From assembly GCF_022829295.1 (NCBI RefSeq), contig NZ_JAKSYH010000189.1, positions 1-47,756 of the forward strand: a DNA stretch of 47,756 nucleotides, in the 5' to 3' direction. The notes under the pieces were generated by a model. That model was not told the origin of the DNA and made no database searches. It saw only the letters and a program-made list of their open reading frames with translations. Below are positions 43,142 to 47,756 of this stretch, piece after piece (within the stretch, counting starts at the first letter, position 1; each line of letters opens with the position of its first letter). A program made the translations under genes and the position numbers. Origin of the DNA: Methylobacterium sp. J-088 (GTDB lineage Bacteria; Pseudomonadota; Alphaproteobacteria; Rhizobiales; Beijerinckiaceae).

Positions 43142-43255
43142 CCTAGTGCATCAATCCAGACGGAGGCGTCAGCCGAGTCCGGAAAAAATGATGGAAACCC
43201 AAAGAACTAGTGCTCACTCGCATGAACGAAGTGAACGCGTCAGAGCACTAGGGTG
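43139..43255. mobile_element. 117-bp insertion bounded by inverted repeats
   Basis: CACCCTAGTGC (43139-43149) and GCACTAGGGTG (43245-43255) are perfect 11-bp inverted repeats. A second, nested copy of the core, CTAGTGCT (43207-43214), also pairs with AGCACTAG (43244-43251). There is no open reading frame between. The left end coincides with the break of the integrase and the right end lies about 17 bp from the truncated transposase. It looks like the remains of insertion-sequence ends or a MITE. Confidence 0.5.
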
Positions 43256-43271
43256 ATCAACAGCAGTTAAT

Positions 43272-43496
43272 TTGGTGCGCTCGCCCGAGAGCAACGGGGT
43301 GAGCGAGGCGTTCGTGAAGACGCTCAAGCGCGACTATACCCGCGTCCAACCCCGGCCCGACGCCAACACCGTCCTGGCGCGGATCGGCGCCTGGCTCACC
43401 GACTACAACGAACACCATCCCCATCGCGGGCTCGCCATGCGCTCGCCGCGTGAGTTCATCCGTGCTCAGATGCAACCAGTCCCGTGTCCGGTTTGA
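43272..43496 (+). pseudogene. Truncated IS3-family transposase (OrfB C-terminus)
   Basis: About 74 residues remain of the integrase-core end of an IS3-type OrfB: SPESNGVSEAFVKTLKRDY, then DYNEHHPHRGLAMRSPREF. The glutamate in GVSEAF is the last acid of the DDE triad; the two aspartates and all of OrfA are lost. The following GTGTCCGGTTTGATGGGGGC (43486-43505) resembles the right end of IS3-type elements. No matching left end lies in the window, so the element has been cut down by rearrangement. Confidence 0.8.
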
Positions 43497-43600
43497 TGGG
43501 GGCAACTCCATACAGCGACAAATGGTCTGATGCGCGAGTCGAATAGACTCTGTATCTCGGTTTTATACATGCCGTAGATTGTTAAACGTTCTCCTCGAAC

Positions 43601-45820
43601 ATGGGGGTGCAATTCAATCGGGTTGAGATGTCGATGGCCCAGCGTCCCTGTGCGTCCTCTGAAACCGCCAACAGTGCGAATTGGCGTACCTCGCCTCGCG
43701 ACCCGCAGCTCGACGCCATTTGCCGCGTCGCCGCAGGGCTTTTCGGTGTTCGCTATGCATATGTGTCGCGGCTCGACGAGGCGTGTCAGTTTCTCCTAGG
43801 CAGCGAGGGCTTGTCGCTCAATTCATCGTCACGTTCTGACGCACTCTGTGCGCTCACAGCTGTCGGACAGCAACACATCCCCCTTGTCATCCTCGACACC
43901 CTGGCCGATCATCGCGTCGTCCGTAACCCATACGTCACGGACGAACCGCACCTCCGCTTCTATGCCGGCGTCCCGATCTCACTCGACGATGGCGCGGCGA
44001 ATAAGGTGACCGTGTGCGTGGCCGATACCGTGCCGCGGGCGGTGTTCGACGCAAAGGATCGGGAACGCCTCTCCGATCTTGCTGTTTTCATTGAAGCTGC
44101 CCTGCGCGGGCGGATCGCACATCACGTGACACATCGTGCGCAACGGCAGGCGGTTGACAGCGAGCGTCGCTTCCGCCTTATCGCCGACAGCGCAAATGAT
44201 ATCTTCGTCCTCTGCGACGTGGACATGCGTCGCACCTACGTTTCAGCCGCGGTACGGAATATTCTCGGGTACACGCCCGAGGAGCTGATTGGCGCACAGG
44301 CATTCAACCTGATTCACGCCGACGATACTCACATCTTCGCCGAGCACTGGACGCAGGTGCTGGCCGGCATCGATGAGCGACCAACCTGTTGCGTTCGGTA
44401 CAAGCACAAAGATGGCCACCACGTTTGGATCGAAGCATCCGTGAGCCGGCTTCATGAGGGAAATGCGGACAGTCTTTCCGGCTACATTGCCGTTCTTCGC
44501 GATGTGTCAGTGCGTCGGGAAGCAGAGGACCGGATCCACTACCTAGCCTTGCACGACGCTTTGACCGGATTGCCCAATCGCGCGTTATTCCACGATCGTC
44601 TAGATCAAGCCATCGCCCAAACAGCGCGAACGCGCAGCCCGACTGCCGTGCTCGTCTGTGACCTCGACCGCTTCAAGGCGATCAACGACAGTTTGGGTCA
44701 CCCAGCGGGCGATGCTCTTCTACGCGAAGTATCTGTGCGGATGCGATCCGTACTGCGCCCCTATGACACAGTCGCTCGCGTCGGCGGCGATGAATTCGCG
44801 ATCGTTTTGACCTATCTCGACGAACCCTGTGCCGCGGATGTTGTCGCCGAGCGGCTGATAGCCGCCGTGGCAGCACCTATCCACCTCGACGGGCAAATCG
44901 TGGAAGTTGGTGTGAGCATCGGTTTAACGATCGCCACAGAGCGCGACCGGGATGCAGACGAACTGTTCAAGCGGGCCGATATGGCGCTTTACGAAGCTAA
45001 GGCTGAGGGGCGCAACACGTACCGTATCTTCTGCCCTGACTTTGGAGCACGTGTTGCAAGTCGCGGTCAACTCGGGCTCGATATGAAGGAGGGGGTTCGG
45101 CGCGGTGAGTTTTACCTCGTCTACCAACCAGTCGTGGACGCCACCACCGGAGCCGTGGTCAGCTTGGAAGCGCTGATGCGATGGCAGCACCCCGTTCGCG
45201 GCGGCGTCTCGCCCGGGGAGTTTATCCCGCTGGCGGAGGAGAACGGCCTGATCGTGCCGCTGGGCGCTTGGGCGTTGCGCGAGGCCTGTAGTGAAGCGTT
45301 GACTTGGCCAGAGACACTCCTTGTCGGTGTCAATGTATCTGCCGTGCAGTTCCGAAGCGGTTTGGAGGAAGCGGTACTTACCGCACTTGCCGACACGGGC
45401 CTGCCAGCCAATCGCCTCAAACTGGAAGTGACCGAGAGCGTTCTGATGCAGGACGGAGATGCTGTGATCGCCTGCCTTCATAGACTGCGATCCCTCGGTA
45501 TCGTCGTCGCATTGGACGATTTTGGCACGGGGTACTCGTCGTTGGGCTACCTACGCCGCTTCCCCTTTGACAAAATCAAGATCGATAAATCATTCATCCG
45601 CGACATCGCCGACCCTGACGCGGCGGCTATCGTGAGGGCTGTGGTCAGTATCGGCGAACGTCTCGGTATGGGCATTGTCGCCGAGGGTGTCGAGACCGCA
45701 GAGCAGCTGGAGCTTGTACGTCGCGAAGGCTGCGGGCAGGTACAAGGTTTTCTATTCAGCCGTCCATTATCGTCCCTGGCCGCACGCGCCTACATTCAAG
45801 CTAATCAGGCTCAGCGTTAG
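43601..45820 (+). CDS. GAF-PAS-GGDEF-EAL signalling protein
   Basis: This 739-residue soluble protein is for cyclic di-GMP turnover. A GAF domain lies at about residues 35-170, a PAS/PAC unit at 187-305 (FRLIADSANDIFVLCDVD), a GGDEF domain at 312-475 and an EAL domain at 490-735. The GGDEF loop RVGGDEF (395-399) is intact and has an RPYD inhibitory site (386-389). The EAL part has SLEALMRW (EAL 523-525) and DDFGTGYSSL, so phosphodiesterase activity is possible too. Start alternatives are ATG 43601, 43628 or 43634. Its GC content and codon choice are clearly lower than in the core genes. It lies between a transposase remnant and phage remains, so it was probably acquired. Confidence 0.93.
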   Translation: MGVQFNRVEMSMAQRPCASSETANSANWRTSPRDPQLDAICRVAAGLFGVRYAYVSRLDEACQFLLGSEGLSLNSSSRSDALCALTAVGQQHIPLVILDTLADHRVVRNPYVTDEPHLRFYAGVPISLDDGAANKVTVCVADTVPRAVFDAKDRERLSDLAVFIEAALRGRIAHHVTHRAQRQAVDSERRFRLIADSANDIFVLCDVDMRRTYVSAAVRNILGYTPEELIGAQAFNLIHADDTHIFAEHWTQVLAGIDERPTCCVRYKHKDGHHVWIEASVSRLHEGNADSLSGYIAVLRDVSVRREAEDRIHYLALHDALTGLPNRALFHDRLDQAIAQTARTRSPTAVLVCDLDRFKAINDSLGHPAGDALLREVSVRMRSVLRPYDTVARVGGDEFAIVLTYLDEPCAADVVAERLIAAVAAPIHLDGQIVEVGVSIGLTIATERDRDADELFKRADMALYEAKAEGRNTYRIFCPDFGARVASRGQLGLDMKEGVRRGEFYLVYQPVVDATTGAVVSLEALMRWQHPVRGGVSPGEFIPLAEENGLIVPLGAWALREACSEALTWPETLLVGVNVSAVQFRSGLEEAVLTALADTGLPANRLKLEVTESVLMQDGDAVIACLHRLRSLGIVVALDDFGTGYSSLGYLRRFPFDKIKIDKSFIRDIADPDAAAIVRAVVSIGERLGMGIVAEGVETAEQLELVRREGCGQVQGFLFSRPLSSLAARAYIQANQAQR

Positions 45821-46145
45821 CACGTGAAGCTCCTCTTGCTATACCTTATGTTCCTTCTTTTTCATGCATTTGAAGGTAGGGCGTGAACCGTGCAGCAAGT
45901 GACGTGGACGGTTTGGTGCAGGCTGTGCGTATAGCGACCACGCGCACCGGGCGGTCTACAGATGATGTCCGCGTCGGCGCTATCACTGCTCGGAAGCGGA
46001 CCGGCTGAAATCCACCCTTAGCGGACTCTTGCCAATCGAGTTCGGCAGGTGAGCGCCCGCCACCGTCGAGCGCCCGCGCGACAACGCGCCGAAGCACAAC
46101 CCGATCGACGCAGATATCCGCGGCCCCGACCCGGAGACCCTTCGC
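45821..46145. other. Spacer between GGDEF-EAL gene and phage remnant
   Basis: This is 325 bp. The first 60 bp are AT-rich (TTATGTTCCTTCTTTTTCATGC) and may contain a terminator or promoter. From about 46053 the reading frame of the phage gene is already open and protein-like (ending NPIDADIRGPDPETLR just before the ATG), so the original gene may have started further upstream and lost its 5' end. Confidence 0.5.
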
Positions 46146-47756
46146 ATGGCCGAACCGCTCGTCATTTCCTTCGCGGCCGACACCTCCCGCGCCCAGGGTG
46201 CAATGGCGACGCTGGCCGCCCAGATCGTCGGCAACATGACCTCGATCGGCGTCGCCATGTCGGGCGGCGCGGCCAACAGCAACGGCTTCGATGCGTCGCT
46301 CCAGGGCCTCGCCACCAACGCCCAGCGCGCCGCCGCCGCCGTCGGCCAGGACGTGCGGTCGATCGCCTCCGCCACCGCGAACGCCGCCACCGCCGACAAG
46401 GCCCCGCTCGATCGCGTCGAGGCGCTCCAGGCGGGCGTGTCGTCGGCCGCGCTTCGGGCGGCGGGCGCCGAGCTCGCCTATACCGGCCGCACCGACCGGC
46501 CCGGCCAGGGCGGCCTCGCCTTCGCGCTGGTCGCGGACGCGGCGCAGCTCGGCGGCGACACCGGCGCACTGCCGCGGCTCGCCGCGGACGCGCTGGCGTT
46601 CGGGGCCGACGGCAGCGTCGCCCGGGTGCGCGGATCCAGTGTGATCGGCAGCCGCGTCGCGTATCCGGTCGAGCCCGGCCGCGTGTACCGGGCGCGGTTC
46701 GTCGTCCGGCGCCGCGCCGACGCCTCCGACCCCTCGAACGACACCGTGCGCCTCGCCATCGCGTGGCTCGACCAAGCCAAGAACGTCCTGCCCGGGGCGC
46801 GGGCCTTCACGGTGGTCAAGGATCTGCGCGACCTGCTGGCCTCGGCCGGCCGGCAGGAAGTCGCCACCACCTTCGCGGCGAGCCCGGGCGCGGCGGTGCT
46901 GATCGCGGCGCCGCCGAACGCGGTCTACGCGCGGCCGTTCGTGCAGACCTTCGGCGCCGACGGCCTGACCGACATCGCGGTGATCGTCGTGCGCGACCTC
47001 ACCGATGCGCTGAGCCTCGATCCGGTCTCGACCGACGCCCTGGCGCGCCTGTCCGCGATCGAGAGCCAGAACCTCGGGCCGCGCGTGGCGGCGGTCGAGA
47101 GCCGGGTCCAGAACCCGGACAGCCTGACCTTCACCACCCGTGCCGACGCCGCCGCCGCGACGATCCCGGGCCATGTCACCTCGGTCGTGACCCGCGGGGC
47201 GATCGCGCCCGGCGACGGCGGCCGGGTGCACGCCCGCGTCGCCGACCTCGAGCCCTACGTCGCGGCCGTACGCGCCGCGCTCGCCAAGCCGGTGCCGCAG
47301 CCGTTCTTCGACGCCTGCTGCTCGCTGTGCTTCAACATCGGCCAGCCGAACTTCGCGCATTCCAGCGTCGTGCGGCTGGCCAATGCCGGCGACCTTGCCC
47401 GCGCGGTCGAGGCCTTCCTGATGTGGGACCGGCCCGGCTCGATCCTCATCCGCCGCCAGGGTGAGCGCGACCAAGCCGCGCTAGCCGCCTATGGCGCCGT
47501 CTACGCCCGCCGGGGCGACCGCGAGCCGGTGCGCGCGCCGATCGGCGCGACACCGATCGCGCCCGCGCGCCCCGACCCGCTGGCGCCGATCACCGGCAGG
47601 CCGGCCGTCCCTGCCGAATCTTGGTGGCTGTGGCTGCGGGATGCCGTCCGCCACAACATGAGAAGGGTGCCTGACCATGGAGTTCGTCGCTCTCCTTCCG
47701 GCCTTGCTCGGGGCCGTCGGCCCGATCCTGGCCAGGGTGCTGCCCGACGAGGGCCA
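46146..47756 (+). CDS. Chimeric phage frame: tail tape-measure N-terminus, tail-fibre-like middle, lysozyme C-terminus; open at window end
   Basis: From ATG 46146 (GGAG about ten bases upstream) the frame stays open to the window end, over 530 codons. Residues 1-80 resemble the N-terminus of phage tail tape-measure proteins (PLVISFAADTSRAQGAMATL, IVGNMTSIGVAMSGGAANSN). The middle (about 90-365) resembles tail-fibre or tail-spike sequence, with strands such as RVYRARFVVRRRADASDP and TRADAAAATIPGHV. Residues about 366-470 match the C-terminal half of GH24 phage lysozymes (VPQPFFDACCSLCFNIGQPN, NAGDLARAVEAFLMW, LIRRQGERDQAAL) without the catalytic-glutamate N-terminal half. After WWLWLRDAVRHNM (residue 505) the frame looks non-coding and overlaps the next gene. 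The simplest view is a prophage remnant fused by deletions. Domain assignments are by recognition, not alignment. Confidence 0.6.
   Translation, partial: MAEPLVISFAADTSRAQGAMATLAAQIVGNMTSIGVAMSGGAANSNGFDASLQGLATNAQRAAAAVGQDVRSIASATANAATADKAPLDRVEALQAGVSSAALRAAGAELAYTGRTDRPGQGGLAFALVADAAQLGGDTGALPRLAADALAFGADGSVARVRGSSVIGSRVAYPVEPGRVYRARFVVRRRADASDPSNDTVRLAIAWLDQAKNVLPGARAFTVVKDLRDLLASAGRQEVATTFAASPGAAVLIAAPPNAVYARPFVQTFGADGLTDIAVIVVRDLTDALSLDPVSTDALARLSAIESQNLGPRVAAVESRVQNPDSLTFTTRADAAAATIPGHVTSVVTRGAIAPGDGGRVHARVADLEPYVAAVRAALAKPVPQPFFDACCSLCFNIGQPNFAHSSVVRLANAGDLARAVEAFLMWDRPGSILIRRQGERDQAALAAYGAVYARRGDREPVRAPIGATPIAPARPDPLAPITGRPAVPAESWWLWLRDAVRHNMRRVPDHGVRRSPSGLARGRRPDPGQGAARRGP
47677..47756 (+). 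CDS. Holin-like small phage membrane protein, cut by window end
   Basis: The frame starts at ATG 47677, with AAGGG ten bases upstream, and reads MEFVALLPALLGAVGPILARV then LPDEG at the edge. A short hydrophobic N-terminus directly behind a lysozyme-like frame is the usual position of a holin or lysis-associated membrane protein. Only 26 residues are visible, so the identity is tentative. Confidence 0.45.
   Translation, partial: MEFVALLPALLGAVGPILARVLPDEG

Noticed and set aside
45846..47474. 542-residue minus-strand frame over the phage remnant
   Set aside because: Arg/Gly/Asp-rich shadow composition; the plus-strand frame carries recognisable phage sequence.

Overview
The window reads as chromosomal DNA of a high-GC alphaproteobacterium, most likely Methylobacterium or a close relative in the Hyphomicrobiales. 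The clues are GC-rich third codon positions almost throughout, the rpsA-sppA-ihfB-lapA-type gene order, DUF2125 and DUF2336 proteins, and the general gene content. The genus is an inference; no rRNA gene is present to confirm it. About 41 protein genes or gene remnants and three tRNA genes (Cys-GCA, Asn-GTT, Pro-GGG) can be supported.

Layout. At 1-270 there is an array of 16-bp tandem repeats directly behind a secreted beta-rich protein gene. At 1.3-5.4 kb are a nitroreductase, a flavin reductase-like protein and a translationally coupled pair of lytic transglycosylase and DUF2336 protein. At 5.5-9.8 kb are a GH15 glucoamylase-type enzyme and, divergently, an OmpR/EnvZ-like two-component pair. 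At 10-16.5 kb two chemotaxis receptors bracket an arginase-ureD gene pair and tRNA-Cys. At 16.9-24.1 kb is an accessory-looking stretch: tRNA-Asn, an acyltransferase, a diguanylate cyclase, several small or unrecognised genes, an FMN reductase and one frameshifted membrane-protein gene. At 24.2-35.8 kb is mostly housekeeping: serA, a transglutaminase-like protein, a Crp/Fnr regulator, rpsA, sppA, ihfB, a LapA-type protein, trpF, a DUF2125 protein and a PlsC-type acyltransferase. At 35.9-42.3 kb are an RND efflux permease with its adaptor, a rhodanese and a glycosyltransferase.

From 42.4 kb to the end the window becomes mobile-element debris. The 3' end of tRNA-Pro is followed by a tyrosine integrase gene that is frameshifted twice and cut off at an inverted repeat. 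Next come a truncated IS3-type transposase, a lower-GC GAF-PAS-GGDEF-EAL gene, and a prophage remnant. The remnant carries one unusual open frame that resembles a tail tape-measure N-terminus, then tail-fibre-like sequence, then the C-terminal half of a GH24 lysozyme, followed by a holin-like start.

Functional links. Arginase releases urea and UreD is a urease maturation factor; their TGATG overlap suggests coordinated arginine-urea nitrogen use, although no urease structural gene lies in the window. Two GGDEF proteins, two chemoreceptors and a two-component system make the region rich in signal transduction. The most unusual items are the chimeric phage frame, the tRNA-Pro integration scar, the 16-bp array and the arginase-ureD coupling. 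I did not find a convincing, wholly new multi-gene defence or biosynthetic system.
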